A model generated the notes under the pieces. It did no database searches, was not told where the DNA came from, and saw nothing but the letters and a program-made list of their open reading frames with translations. From assembly GCA_003956705.1 (NCBI GenBank), contig QZCP01000050.1:1-64000 (forward strand): DNA of 64,000 bases. The letters run 5' to 3'. The number at the start of each line of letters is the position of its first letter. The stretch's first letter is position 1. The position numbers and the translations under genes are program-made. Shown piece by piece: positions 1 to 12,720 of this stretch. The DNA is from Brevipalpus yothersi (Eukaryota > Arthropoda > Arachnida > Trombidiformes > Tenuipalpidae).

Positions 1-146
1 TGTTGCATGCTTCAAGATTGTGAATCACAATTTGATCACAAATTGTGTTTGTTGTTGGTTTAAATCTGTTCGTTTGCTTGGGACACAAAATATGATTGAT
101 TTGTTAGTGTAGGTAAGATTTTGTTTCCTAGGAATTGGTTCAAGTG

Positions 147-1588
147 ATGGGCTTTGGGCCATGTTTGAGGACAGTGGTCCTTTCACAAACTCGTCGTTCT
201 CCATCGGCTGCAATTAATTCGACTTTGTCAAAGCATATTTTGTTCGGTGATTGTTTTTCGAATCATCAAATCGACCAATTACGATGGAGCACATCCTTCT
301 TTATGAGATGTGAGTGAAATTTTTTTACTTTGATCCATGAATCTCATACCTTGATCCACTTGATCTAGTTTCTGCCAAGGAGCTTTGGAAATCTGTTACC
401 AGTGTCAGTAGTGCAGGTCGTAAGAAGGGTCGTGGTAAAGGTGCTGGTGCATCGCGAACGAAGGATCTGAATAAAGGGCAGTTGTTCGGCACAGGTCCTA
501 TCAATGTTTCCTGGCCAGGACTCAACTCAAGTATACTTAAAGGCAGAGAAATCGCCAAGATTCAAGAATTACCCAAGAATCCTGATTATAAACGTAACTT
601 GGCAGAAGTGAGAGACAGACAAGATACATTTGTTCGAAAAAAAGTTCATCCTCTCGAACGGGGTTGGTCTGGAGGTTTTACTCATGGAAAATGGTATAGT
701 GGAACTGATTTTTTCGAGGATGAAACCCTCAAAACCTTCCATTTTGCCATAGTCCATTCAAGGTTTAGAATGACCTGTATTAAGGGCATCGGGAAAACCC
801 CCGATTTGAGGACTGTGACTATCCTAGGCAATCGAAACGGCTGCATCGGCTTAGGAATAGGAGTTGGCCTCAATCAACGGGAGTCACTCAGAGCTAGTTT
901 GGATAGTGCTTCGCAAAGCCTTTTATATGTTCCGATAAGCGACGATCGTACCATACACCATGATTTTTCTTCACGTCTTAATGCTACAGTTGTTTTTGCT
1001 CACAAGATGCCAGAAGGATATGGCCTGGTATGTCATCGTGTGATCAGAGCGATCTGTATTGCTGCAGGTATAAAGGATATCCATGCACGCAATGTAGGAG
1101 CCGAAACTAATCACATCAATATTGCCCGAGCATTTATCATGGGCTTGTATAAACAAAGAGATTTTCAAGACATGGCAGACGAGAAAAAGCTGCATTTAGT
1201 GGAATTTAAAGAAGAAAACGGATGGTTTCCAAAGGTATTGGCCTCTCCAAAGGATGGCGAAGTCCGCACACCAGATCAAATTTCTAAAGATGAGTCGACA
1301 GATTTCCATATGTATTTGAACAATGGACAGGTTATCGAAGAAGTTCCAAAGAAATATCCCGACTATGTTCGCACGCTAGGGTATGGAAAATTCCTTCTAG
1401 GTCATCATTATGAACGAAATCGCTTGAAAACTCGATGTGAGTTACGAGCAAGGTATGGTGCTGTTGAGAGTTTTCTCACGCTTAGAGAAAAAGAAGAAAG
1501 AAAACAGAGAAAGCAACAGCTTTTGTCTTCTTCTGCAGCCGAATTAAATGCAGAGTCTGAACTCAAAAGTGAGCCTGAAACCCCTTGA
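147..1588 (+). CDS. mRpS5: Mitochondrial ribosomal protein S5 (uS5m)
   Basis: This is a nuclear gene for the uS5 protein of the mitochondrial small ribosomal subunit. I model two exons, 147-309 and 369-1588, joined by a 59 bp GT-AG intron. The phases agree and give 460 aa, close to family size. The first in-frame ATG is at 147. After the junction comes a basic stretch (KKGRGKG) and then the WPGLN motif seen in animal MRPS5. The S5 N-terminal fold lies around residues 160-220, with a Gly-rich GNRNGCIGLGIG segment. The S5 C-terminal fold follows (VIRAICIAAGIKDIHARNVG, then NHINIARAFIMGL). The tail is a charged Glu/Lys/Arg region ending in SEPETP. It is the first of three same-strand genes. The Met-rich N-terminus is plausible as a targeting peptide, but that is inferred. 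Confidence 0.9.
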
Positions 1589-2535
1589 GAACCTATCTCC
1601 TAGTCTCATTAAAATGACTTTGTACATACCTTAGCTCTCATTATTTCGGAGTAAATTTCAAGTCCTCAGTTAACAATTGCAAATGTGAACTATTATTCGG
1701 TTAGAAACACTAGCTTTAGCTTCTATGGACCCTTCCAAGTGTTTGCAAACTTTTTTCGAGTTTTCTCGAAGATACTCATTCAACTGATCAATACTCTGTT
1801 TTCCATCAAATTATTCGCTGTCATGTACATTTTCATTTTCGAGATAAATTTTGAAGGTAATCACATCAAAATGGATGAATTTTGAAATTCCCTAATTCTA
1901 AAGAAAATAAGCGACGATTCCTAAGAAGATTAAATCTCGTGAAAATTCGAAGGAAAAGTAATCTCTGTTTGCTACACGTAAACTTATGTTCGTTAAAGAT
2001 GCTCAAGGTGAGCTTCAATTAACTTGGGTAGTGTGAAATTTAACGAAGCACTGAACATAAAATGTATTGATCACTCCGATAAAATCAAAAGTTCATCGAT
2101 TTTAAAATCGTCCCATTTGAAGCGAATCGATCTCAAGACGCAAGCAACTTCACTTGGCAAGTTTTCGGATTCTCATCTCTCTAGCAAGACTAGAGTCAGG
2201 CTATCAATCGCCTTCTCAAGTCATAAGCTGCATAAAAGTGTGGAGAGATAAAGTCCGGGTAATGTTGAATAGATAGGCATTATGTGGAAAGAGGTGCACA
2301 GGAAGTGGAAAAGGTGCAAACTGTTCTAGAACTGTGCAAAGTTTGCCGAACTGCCGAAGCGTCGAAAAAAATTTGGGTGTTTTCTCTGCTGCCATCATCC
2401 GGTGGAAGAGCTTAGTGAGTGAAAGCTATCACCGGACTTGTCAGTGTAATTTTGTGTGATTTTTGGGTCTGTGGTTTGATTTGTTTTTGAAATCATGTTC
2501 TCATTCTAAGATAAATTTTTAATTGTATTTATTTG
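1589..2535. other. Intergenic region between mRpS5 and cabeza-like gene
   Basis: This AT-rich stretch holds the 3' UTR of mRpS5 and the presumed promoter and 5' UTR of the cabeza-like gene. Short open frames (1685-1885, 2024-2251) resemble no family I know and have no convincing start context. I see no RNA gene or repeat. Confidence 0.6.
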
Positions 2536-4093
2536 ATGGATTCCCGTAACATGTCCAGTTCTATGAATCAAATGCCTTACTACTCGGAAGGAGGCATCAG
2601 CGGTTATGATAATGGTGGTGGGTACCAATCGCATCAGCAGAGCGGCTATGGTAATCCGTCAGCTCAGGGTGGCGGATATGGTCAAGCAGCGGGCTATCAG
2701 TCCCAAAGCAGTAGCTATCAGTCTCATCCACCGATACAAAGTTACTCGTCCCATTCGCAACCTCATCCTCCTCCACCACCAATTCAATCCTCCGCCGGAG
2801 GCTATCAGTCTCATGCTCCCCACTCACAGCAACTGCAAGGTGGTAAGTATTAATCTAGTTATGGCTTGCAATTCTTGGCTTGTCATGAATATTCACATTC
2901 TTTCCATACCTTCTCTCTAGATATACAGCATGACACCGTTTTTGTATCAAATCTTCCCGAAAGCGCTACTGAAAATGAAATTGCCGAATATTTCGGCTCC
3001 ATCGGTTTGATTAAGGCAAGTTATGCATATAATTAGAATGCTTGATCTTTCATTTGCCATTTTTTTTGGAAACAGAAAGACAAGCGTACTGGTCGGCACA
3101 AGATATGGATCTATCGTGACAAAAGCTCTGGTAACAGTAAGGGAGAAGCGACTGTCACTTATGATGATCCACCAACAGCGAGCTCATCTATATGGTGGTT
3201 CAATGGAAAAGATTTCCAAGGAAATCAGATCAAAGTAGAAATGGCCCAAAGGCGAAATCCTCCATCTTTTGATCGAGGCCGAGGTGGTCGTGGCGGTGGT
3301 ATGAGAGGCGGCTTCGGACGAGGAGGTGGTGGAAGTAGCTATGGTATGGGAGGCCAAGGAGGTGGTGGACGCTCAGGCTCAGGTGGAAGGGAAGGAGACT
3401 GGACGTGTCCTAACTTTTCATGTGGAAATAACAATTTTTCTTGGAGAACTGAGTGTAACCGATGTCAAACTCCTAAGCCTGGTCCTGGTGCCGGTGGATC
3501 TGATGGTGGATCTGCAATGCATCCAGAGGTTATCGAATCACGAAGAGGAGGTGATGATGGTTACAATCGAAGAAACGGTGGAGGAATGCGTGGTAGTAGA
3601 GGAGGAGGTAGAGACTTCGGCGGGTCCGGAGGAGGAGGACGAGATTATGGCTCTGGTGGCAGAGATTATGGAGGAGGCTATAATTCCAGAGGTATTTTTC
3701 ATATCATTCCGCTCATTATAAAAGCAAGCTGAAATCATTTGCTTCCATCTTGATTCCTCTTTTTTAACGTTCGAGAGATGCTCGATTAGTGCTTAACTCT
3801 GTTATAGTTTTGCGAAAATTTGTTTTCGGATGAAAGAGATTCTCTGCTTCCAGAACTCTTTTTGATGCAATATCAAGTAGACTCTGTAATTGCTCAGGAA
3901 TGCGGCAAACTCGACCTGTTGAATTAAGTTCTAATATTCTTCATTTTACACAGGCGGTGGACGTGGTGGTCCAGGCGGTATGCGTGGAGGTGGCCGCGGT
4001 GGTGCTGGGCCACCAATGCGTGGAAGCCGTGGAGGCCCAATGAGAGGCCGTGGAGGCATGGATCGTCGTCCAGCACCCTATCAGCGACCTTGA
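2536..4093 (+). CDS. caz: FET-family RNA-binding protein (cabeza/FUS/TAF15/EWS-like)
   Basis: This is a nuclear RNA- and DNA-binding protein of the FET family, acting in transcription and RNA processing. The four exons 2536-2842, 2921-3015, 3076-3691 and 3954-4093 give 385 aa. Residues 1-100 are a Gly/Tyr/Gln/Ser low-complexity region. One RRM follows (about 105-190; TVFVSNLPESATENEI, KGEATVTYDD, IKVEMAQRR). Next come RGG-rich repeats, a RanBP2-type zinc finger (about 242-270; DWTCPNFSCGNNNFSWRTEC, then CQTPKP), more RGG repeats, and a C-terminus ending RRPAPYQRP that resembles a PY nuclear localisation signal. The intron after exon 2 starts with GC (AAG|GCAAGT) instead of GT. With a GT donor nearby the RRM would be broken, so the GC-AG reading is favoured. 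Confidence 0.93.
3016..3075 (+). other. 60 bp GC-AG intron in the cabeza-like gene
   Basis: The donor reads AAG|GCAAGT and the acceptor AACAG|AAAGAC. The flanking exons join in phase 0 to give LIK-KDKRTG, exactly as in the FET RRM. Apart from the C at position +2, the donor is a near-perfect consensus, typical of GC-AG introns. Confidence 0.8.
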
Positions 4094-4345
4094 GTTAGAA
4101 GTTTTTGAAATTTTCATCAATCATTACGCATTTTTCTTTAATCCGAAAATCACTATCCATCGCGAAATGATGAAATTTCGATCTCTACATGATGTACAAC
4201 TTGAGTACCCATCGACTTTACCAGAAATGATGTGCTCTTGTGCAATCATTTCTTTCATAAATAGCTTGCTTCGAATCTACTTTTGTACTTTCATTTCGTC
4301 AATGAATGTGCATCTGCTCATCGTCATCTTAAACCGAACTCATTC

Positions 4346-4351
4346 AATAAA
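4346..4351 (+). terminator. Polyadenylation signal of the cabeza-like gene
   Basis: An AATAAA hexamer lies about 250 bp after the stop codon in AT-rich sequence. It is the first good signal downstream. Confidence 0.5.
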
Positions 4352-4860
4352 CTGGCCAATTGTAATGTAAACCAATTGCTCAATACGAGCGACCATTAAC
4401 CATCGATCTAATTTTCTCCCCAACTGCTGTTCCCTAGTAATAAGAACAGAGTAAATTTTATTTCTAGTATCTATTTTATCGGTATAAGTAAGTTTTGAAA
4501 GCTCTATAGTTCGATTTGGTGAAGATGGATATATATTTAAGAGTAAGATGTAGATGTAATTTTTCACACTTTAATCAGTACTTTTGACCATAAGTATGAT
4601 GGCCAAAGTGACCAATAAGATTGGTCAAGTGAGATGTAGTTATCGGTCTACATTAGAGATGGCAACAGGGACAATTGCGCAAGGCTACAGCCTATCTAGT
4701 GTGAAAGAAGATAGGTTTTAGTGATGAAGACAGATTGTTTTTCCATTTAATAAACATCATGTACATGGTGTCTATGATTTGTTTATAGTTTAATTATCCA
4801 CCAGTGATGGAGGAAAAATAGTTCATTTGCTCATTCTGACCACAAATAACTGTAAAAATC
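4352..4860. other. Intergenic region before MED1
   Basis: No gene is recognised here. It includes a small perfect hairpin at 4609-4627 (TGACCAAT, 3-base loop, ATTGGTCA). The right part should contain the MED1 promoter and 5' UTR. Confidence 0.5.
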
Positions 4861-7800
4861 ATGGCCAAATCTACCAGTGACTGGGTTGATGTGATTAAGC
4901 TTGTGAGAAGTGCTCTGTTTGAGAAGAGACCTTTTGTTATGAATGATACTGCCGAGCGGAATCAAGTCCAAAAATGCCTAGATGTTATTCAAAAATCAAT
5001 CAGAATCACTTCCTTAACTTCCATGAAAGAAAGACTAGAAACAATTACTAGACAGTTGAATCTCAAGCTAAAGGTTGGCGTATCGAATAAAGAACTGTTC
5101 ATATACACGGAGATGTTTCTGATGGAGATTCAACTGGACCCAGAGACTGGTCAAGTGCTAGATGTTAAAATTTCTCATGGGACTGATCCATCGTTATCAT
5201 GCCCAGAGATCGCTGAAGCCCTCAATAACTCAGATTTCATCGAATTCACCAAACATCTCGATGAACTTTCCTCTCTGTACCAATTGAATGCTGACAAGTA
5301 AGTTTATTCTTCATCACTTTGGAAGCTCAAATGATTCCTCATAAAATTCCGATGACCAAAAGAATATCTTCCAACTGCTTGCTATCTTGTATTGGTTGAA
5401 ATGGTTTCTCCACAGTTATGATTCCACCTCTATTGAACTCTTCTTACTGAAAAATATCCTTTTCGCACTAAACTCACCTGTTTGTCTCAATTTTCTCTCC
5501 AGGAAACAGAAACAGAAAGCTTACCAAGCATTACATGCTCTAGAAACTGATTTGAGTACCTTAGCTCAGCTACAGAGGTAAAAATTAAATCCTTTCTATC
5601 TTCCCCACTATATAATCAAGTTTTTCCCTTGTACTGATCTATCTTCTGACAATTCACAGCTATTCTACGAATGATCCTAATAATCTGGTTCACAAATCGC
5701 CTGTTGGTATCTTGGAGGCTAGAAAAGGAGGACATCCTATGAAGCTGACTTATTTCATCTCACCTTACGACTTGCTGGATCTCAAAACCAAATCATCTGT
5801 GCCCTTGACCATCGATGGTGAGTACTTCCTAAGCTAAGCCTCCGGTTTTTCTGGGAGCTTTTGTTCAGATATCAACTCTGAATCTTTGGAAATCTTTTCT
5901 CTAATCTCTTTTAGTGGTGATCAAGAAAAAATTAGGCTATTCCGCTGCTGTTTGTATCGAGAGCTCTTCCTCTCATAAGCTACAAACGGTCTCTTTGATA
6001 AGTATGACCAAGACTGCCGAAGGGAAAAGCTTACCTCAATTCGCTGCCTTAAGCAATCTCAACTCATCCTCTTTACCTGCTTGTTTTGTGCTAAGACTTC
6101 CGAAACAGCTTCCGATGTCTATCGAAACTCTACAGAAAATACAAGCAATCACTGGTATCGAAGTTGTATCATCAGAAATTCTAGCCAACAGGAAGCCCTT
6201 GGTCAACTTAATTGCCAAAAATCTCCTTCCAGAAAATGAAACGAGACACATGGCATCTCACCATGGACCTTACTTTGTCCAACTTCCCAATCAATGCCAT
6301 AGCTACTTCATGAATGATTCCCTCGGAAGTTTGGAAGGTGTTGAAGTATCTTCGATCCCATTCACTCATCCAACTTACGTTCCGCAGATATTGGTAATTT
6401 TGAGGCAACAAGTGCTCTTCAATGTGATCATTTGCAGCTGTATTCGTAGAATAAATCATTCTTGTGAGATGGAACCTCTAATTTTCGAAGTGACTGCTTT
6501 TTCTATCTCGACAATCAACGTTTCTTTTGAGCATCCAGTTGAAGAATCGTTGGCCACTGCTGAAATCGATTTGAGAGATATTGCCAATGTGAAATGTAAA
6601 TTGCATGATCCTGGTAGTTTCTCATCTCTTTGCTCCGACGACCATGTCTCAAAAGTGCTTCAACGATGTTTCTCAATCCCTGTAACTATGCGAGCCATAT
6701 TGAGCAAATGTAGCGACAATGCAAAGGTCCTCAGAGAAAATCAAGACAAACAGAGAACTCGTGTGCTTCAACAGAGAAACCAGAAAGATGTATTCTCCAG
6801 CAATTATAATGAAGGCGAAAATGAAAATACCGATTCATCTTCTTACCTTCCTCAACAACTGCTCAATTCTTGCCATTATCAGCAGAAAATGGAAGTTCTC
6901 AACGATAATGAAATCTATGGGAAAGGCGAGTATTAGAAACAATTTAAATCAAGATAATTCAACTTTTCATGATCTTTCTGAATGTCCAATTTCTAAATTT
7001 CGAATTTCTTTTCGAAATTACTCCAGGTCCTACTAATGGAACTCTTCATGCCTATTCACGCTCACAAAAGTGCTCCATATCTAACTCAAATGCTGAGAGA
7101 GTTCTTACACCAAGCATGGATTCTCAACCAATAGATTCTTCTTCTATGAGCTCAAAATCAAATATTAATCAAATAGGTGAGTTCTGTCCGACATTTATCC
7201 ATCTGTTCTATCAGATGGCAAGTTTGTACCCTTTCAAATCTGGATCTTGAGTTGAATTGACAAAACTTGATCCATTTTTATTGACGATTTGATAATATTG
7301 CGCTCTAAATTTTCTGAATTTTGATGAAAATTTGAGAACCTTACTTACGGGTCGCCGTAAAACAATTTCAAGTTTAGAAATCCACTCTAATCATCATTAA
7401 TGAGTCTTTACATCTCTGAATCTCCGAATTTCTGGATTTATCCCTTATTTATCGATTTTTGCTCACATTCAAATCCTCTTGTAAAATCTGGTCCCCTACC
7501 GTTTGCTCGTCGAATGATTACTCACTTCCTGAAAGTACCAGCTTAGTAATTCTGGATCTCCAAGATATCTTTCCGTGTTGATATGTTTAATATCTGAGAG
7601 TGGACTGGAAAAATTTACAGTTCTTATCAGGCAAACTCATTAGTTGCTTTCTCCTCAAACTTTCGTAAAGGATGAATCCTCTTATTATTAAGCTCACCCA
7701 TGCTTTCTCTGTCCCGAAGTATGGCTGACTTCTTTAGATTCGTCACATCCTAAATGCATTTCGAATTTCGTTCTAATTCTACACGTTTCGATTTCTTCTA

Positions 7801-10800
7801 TGTACCATCGAAAATTGACCACAAGTATTCACGATTTTATTTTCTTTCTTACTAGGAAGTGGTATCAACTTAAATACTTATCCTCCTCCACGTCTCCAGC
7901 AAAATCAGATGCAAAACTATCCTGCTCAGCAGCAAGAACATTTACGGCAGAAAACGGCTTTGCAAGGTTTGGATTTATTGCATTCACCCTATTGGTCACC
8001 TCTGTTGCCTGGTTTACCCTTACCCGACAGCATGCGTTTATCATGAGTCATTTTAGTTTGCCTCTTCTTTACTTGTCCTTTTTTTGGGATATTTCTTTGA
8101 AAATCATCAGAAAAATGTTAGATGAGAGGATTAACGCTACCTGATCAGCTTGAAAAAAAATAAATAGACTACATTAGAATATCTCTCATTTCTCATTGGG
8201 TAGCAATGAATATTTTTCGAAAAGCGAAGCAAATTCAGTCCTTGTATGAATCAATTAGATGAAAGTCCTAGAATTACATTCCTCCCTTGACGCTTCTTCA
8301 AAGCTAGCTTTCATTTTTGGGAGAATTTTCTTAATTCAACTCTTATTCTTTAGGAGCTCCACAGCAAATGCATACCAATCAGCTACAAAATCGTGCCCCA
8401 CAACAACCCTATCAAAGGAGTCAAATGCATTCTCAGCCTCCTCAGAACAAACAGAATACTATGTTGATGTCCATGTTGAGTGATGTGCCCGCAGCCAACT
8501 CTTCTCAGACAGCTAGCGCGACCGCGTATAATCAGTCTGGTCAAGCCATGAACTCTATACAGAGTCAAGCTCCAAAGGCAAAGCCTCAGCGTAAACGAAA
8601 GGCCGCGAATGATCCTGGGGGTAAGAGTCCTATTACTTCGGCTGGACGAAGTCCAAAGCGCAAAATGAGTGAGGATGACTTTTCGAGGGATATATCAACT
8701 CCAAGCTCTGACCTCATCGAAAGTCTCAGTGAGAATCATGTTCCAAACTACGCCAAAAATCTACCACCAAATATTCCTGGTCATGAAATGACATTCCCAA
8801 ATGCTCCTCGCTCATTGGACTCTCTTTTGGTTGGCTCTAGAAGTGATGCAGTGTTAGGAAATTGTGTTCAGAATCTCAATCCAAATGACCCTGCTCTAGA
8901 CGTGATGTCCAATCATCAGATATACAGTGTTGGTGAGTTCCCAAGTCTTTTGAGTTATTTTTATTATTGTAAGTTCTCAGTTTTTTGACATCTTTAATTT
9001 GCTTCACTCTGAGTGAAACGAATACGATTTCACTCGAAGATTCCCCGAATAATTGATTCAAGATGGCATATTGATTAGAAATAGTACAAAATTAGTTGAA
9101 GCTTTCTGAGCTCAAAAGTGTGTCGAAAAATTCCCCATTATAATTTGGGGAACTTGAAGGGTAATGATTACCTGACAATTTTTGGAATCTTTTCAACTTC
9201 TCTGGAGATGCCTCTTTAACGTCAAATTCTCTGTCTCTCTCTCTCTCAAGCATCCCTTCCTCTCAATCGCTCTCAATCCTTTTCTGGGATTGGTCAAGGA
9301 GCCAGCCAAGCGCAATTGGCTGGTGATATGCCTTGGGATGATGGTAAGATAGATGGCTCTTTGAATATTTACACATTCTGTTGAAACTTACAAATTTTTT
9401 TAACTTCTAGCATCTGGTGGAAGGATGAAGAAAAGTCTAAAGAGATTGAAAAGCTTCGAGGAATGTAATGAGAACGAAACTTTTCAGCTGAATCAGATTG
9501 GTGAAATAAATCTTGATGAACATCAGCTTATCAATGCACTGAATGATTTGCATCCTATGCCAGATAGTTCTGGTATTCAGAAACAGTTCCCGTCGTTGAT
9601 GGCGAAACCTCGACCAGTAGGTGCGAAAGGTCCAGTTGGAGCTGACAATCGTCGGTGCGTTAGCGCTGGAGTTGATAGTTCTTCAAATAAGCGAAGTGGT
9701 GTCTTGATTGCTGGTAATGGATTGGCGAAGCCAATTGAAGACGCTGCCACTTCAGTTTTGAAGAAGGAAAGAAAGCGTAAGCGAGCAGAAAGTCTCGATA
9801 GCGTCAAAGCTGTTGCTGTCAGTACGACTGCCGTATTGATGCCTCCTCCTCTTATTACTCCTATTGGAGAAGTCGCATCATCTGGAGGTAACTCTTTCGC
9901 GTTCTCAGACATCTGTGCCAATGGAATTCCTCAAACTCTCTCGCCAGCGACTTTCAGACCAATGGTCGCCTCAGCCAATAGCAATGGTCCCTTGATGAAA
10001 GCGAAGAAAGCTGGGATCACTCCTCCAGGGACTGCAAGTCCAAAATCTAGATTAGCTGATCGGTCCCTCAACAGGTCTCCAAAAGGATTCTCTCCGAAGG
10101 GAGATGCTACTGAAATGAATGGTATCAACTATTCTCCTAAATCATCCCCTAAGACTAATGTTGCTAAATCTGGGAAAGCTCGAGGGCTCGATCCTAGCAA
10201 TCCTTCAATCAAGTCCAATAAGAATCAAAGTATAAAAGCGAAACTCCAAAATGCCTCATCCCTCGGGTCTTCATTGACACCGGGACTTTCTTCATCACCC
10301 TCAACTCAAAGCTCCAATGCACCGAGAAATTCGATCAACGTCTCATTGAATTCTCCTGTATCTTCATCTTCATCAAATCTTGTATCACCATCTTCAACCA
10401 GCTGTTCCAAAACACAGACTACCAATGCCAAGTCTCTGATGGCACAGAAAAAGAAGCAGCAATCTCTGAATGCAGTTATCGATAAATTAACCAGAGGAAA
10501 TAATCCATCCGTTGGCGATGGTAACTCATCAATCGATCTTCTTTCTTCGACAGGTACTGATTGCAAATTTTCTTTTTCTTTCCCAAAACTTTTCATATCA
10601 ACTATTATTTGACTCTCGTATCTTTTATATTTCTCCTAGATCGGGACATGGTTGTCAATAAATCTGAAACAGCCATCAATAAGCCTGACAGTAGTAGTGG
10701 GAAACAAGCCATTTCCACTGCTAATGTTACCAGTTCCATCAACAAAACCTCTGAAGCTAAGATGAAATACCGTGGATCCTCTGATCAATTAACAATGAAA

Positions 10801-12720
10801 CCAAGCCCCGGCAATACTTTGAAATTCACTTTCACCAAGACCAAGTCCTCCGCTGCTAACGAATTCAAGGCTAAGAAGCTTCTACCTGGCTCCTTCGGTC
10901 ACAAATCCTCAAATGCAGCAATTCCTCCCGGTGCTCTGAAATCTAATAAGAATCCACTTGGGTTAAAACGTGGTATCACTGGAGGTGTAAATAAAGCAGG
11001 TTCAAATTTCAAAGTTTCAGGATCAGGACAAATTAATTCATCAAAAACGGGTTCTTCAGCTTCGAATCCAAGAGGAGTATCTGGGGGAGGCCGTAATCTA
11101 TCCAATAAAGTATCTAGTTCAAACTCAGGCAATAAACAGAAAATAACGAGTTCGGAAGGAATCTCAGATCCTGCCTTCAACAGAATTAAGATTGATCATC
11201 TCCCGAAGATTCCTAGAACAGCAAGCAGTATGGCTGCTGCCAACAACAATAACAACAATAATAACAACACCAACGCTTCTAATGTTCAAAACAATCCTAG
11301 CTCTAACAATCCCTCTACTGGGCTTGTAAATTGTCCATCCAGCAGTACTGCCTCGAAGGAAACTGAATCTACCGCACAAAGCATTCTCAATAGTGGTACA
11401 CCTCTGAACCTGAACTCTATCGGTCCAACCAGTGCCAATCAAATGAATACAGCAGGGCCGAATAGATTCAACTCAGCTGTCTCGCAGAGCTCTGTGAATT
11501 CGTCGCCGCAAAACTTGATGATTACTCAGTCATCTTTATCGTCCAATTCTTCACAGCCATCTTTCTGTCCATCTAAAAGGCCTAATATGGGCAATCAAAG
11601 AGATTCTTTCTCTAACCAGAGTCACTTGTTCCCATCACCATCTCCGGCAATACCTAGTTCCTCAGAGAGAGTGGGTGATAATATACCCACAAAGTTCCAA
11701 TCTTGTACCATATCATCTAGTTTTCCTTCTGTTAATACACCATCTGCTAATTCTTCGGATAGTTCTTCCAATCAATATCCTAGTTTAACTATTAGTAATG
11801 ACCAGATCGGATCTCTGATGGGAGTTCAAGCTATGGAAGAAATTTCGACTGTGATAAGCAATTCATCTGGTGTGACAAGCAGTGTTCTAGAACCAGAATT
11901 CAAAATTTGTGATTCAAATGAAGTCATTGGAGCCAGAAATTCTATTGCAGACCCTATTGATCAAGAAAAAAGTGGAGTTAGCAGCTCCAGTGATAACAAA
12001 TTATCTACCAGCACTCCTAGTTCTCCAGTAGAATGTTCGACTATTCCCGATGTATTACAAAAACCTCCCCCATTGATCCCTACGGAATCAATCGAAGAAC
12101 CTCGCTTGCCTGAAGCTCCAGAGTCTCTTATTGATAGTAGTATTGGGTTTGTATCTTCATCTCCCAGTCCAGGCACTCTGAGGAAGAGTGGTTTGCCGGG
12201 AAATGGTTCCAAGTTACCCTCCTCAAGCCATGTTGCATCATCTTCCGATGTCCCTGGTCCAACATCGTTGGCATGCCAGGATGTGGATGACGATGATGAT
12301 GATGAAGAGGGTCTGATAATCGATTTTGCCTCCTCCACTCCTACGAAGAAAGATCTCTCTGTTTCTTCAACAGCTCCCTGTTCGATTAAAAGTACACCGA
12401 GCGGGTCACTTCCATCCTCATCGAAAAGTTTAGTCCAAGATCCAGGACCTCCCTTGCCCTTGTCGAGTTTGGATGAAGATTTTAATTCTGTACAAGTGGG
12501 ACCATCTTGTTCAATCAGCTCGAGTGTTGAACATGCCTCCACCAGCAGCATTAACCCCAACTTCTCGTCAGTACCTTCATCTTCGTCTTCATTGAGCAAT
12601 CATGTTTCAGAATCTCCATCAAGCCAGAGTATTTCCAGTCTAACGTCAGCCCCAAGACGGTCCCCGTGCCTGATTGACGATGAACTCATGGATGAAGCTT
12701 TAGTTGGATCTGGAGAATAA
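4861..12720 (+). CDS. MED1: Mediator complex subunit 1 (MED1/TRAP220)
   Basis: This subunit of Mediator contacts transcription factors, including nuclear receptors in animals. The ten exons are 4861-5297, 5503-5577, 5660-5817, 5915-6925, 7027-7176, 7856-7966, 8354-8932, 9251-9343, 9411-10553 and 10640-12720. All phases agree and give 1945 aa. The conserved Med1 N-terminal domain fills residues 1 to about 560 (start MAKSTSDWVDVIKLVR; later NLVHKSPVGILEARKGG). The remainder is a Ser/Pro/Asn-rich disordered tail. It carries NTMLMSMLSDVPA, a basic RKRKA/KRK stretch, LNAVIDKLTRG near residue 1226 (vertebrate MED1 has TAVIDKLK), a run of nine Asn near 11245, an acidic Asp run near 12290, and the terminal acidic motif DDELMDEALVGSGE that matches the family C-terminus. 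I saw no canonical LXXLL box. The intron after exon 4 uses a GC donor. Confidence 0.93.
6926..7026 (+). other. 101 bp GC-AG intron in MED1
   Basis: The donor reads GGGAAAG|GCGAGT and the acceptor ACTCCAG|GTCC. Joining them keeps phase 1 and gives Gly-Lys-Gly-Pro-Thr-Asn. Without splicing the frame stops nine bases into the intron. No alternative GT donor nearby keeps the frame. Confidence 0.6.

Noticed and set aside
2606..3721. Long alternative frames overlapping the cabeza-like exons
   Set aside because: They are shadows of Gly/Arg-rich codons. Only the FET-family frame has RRM and zinc-finger motifs.
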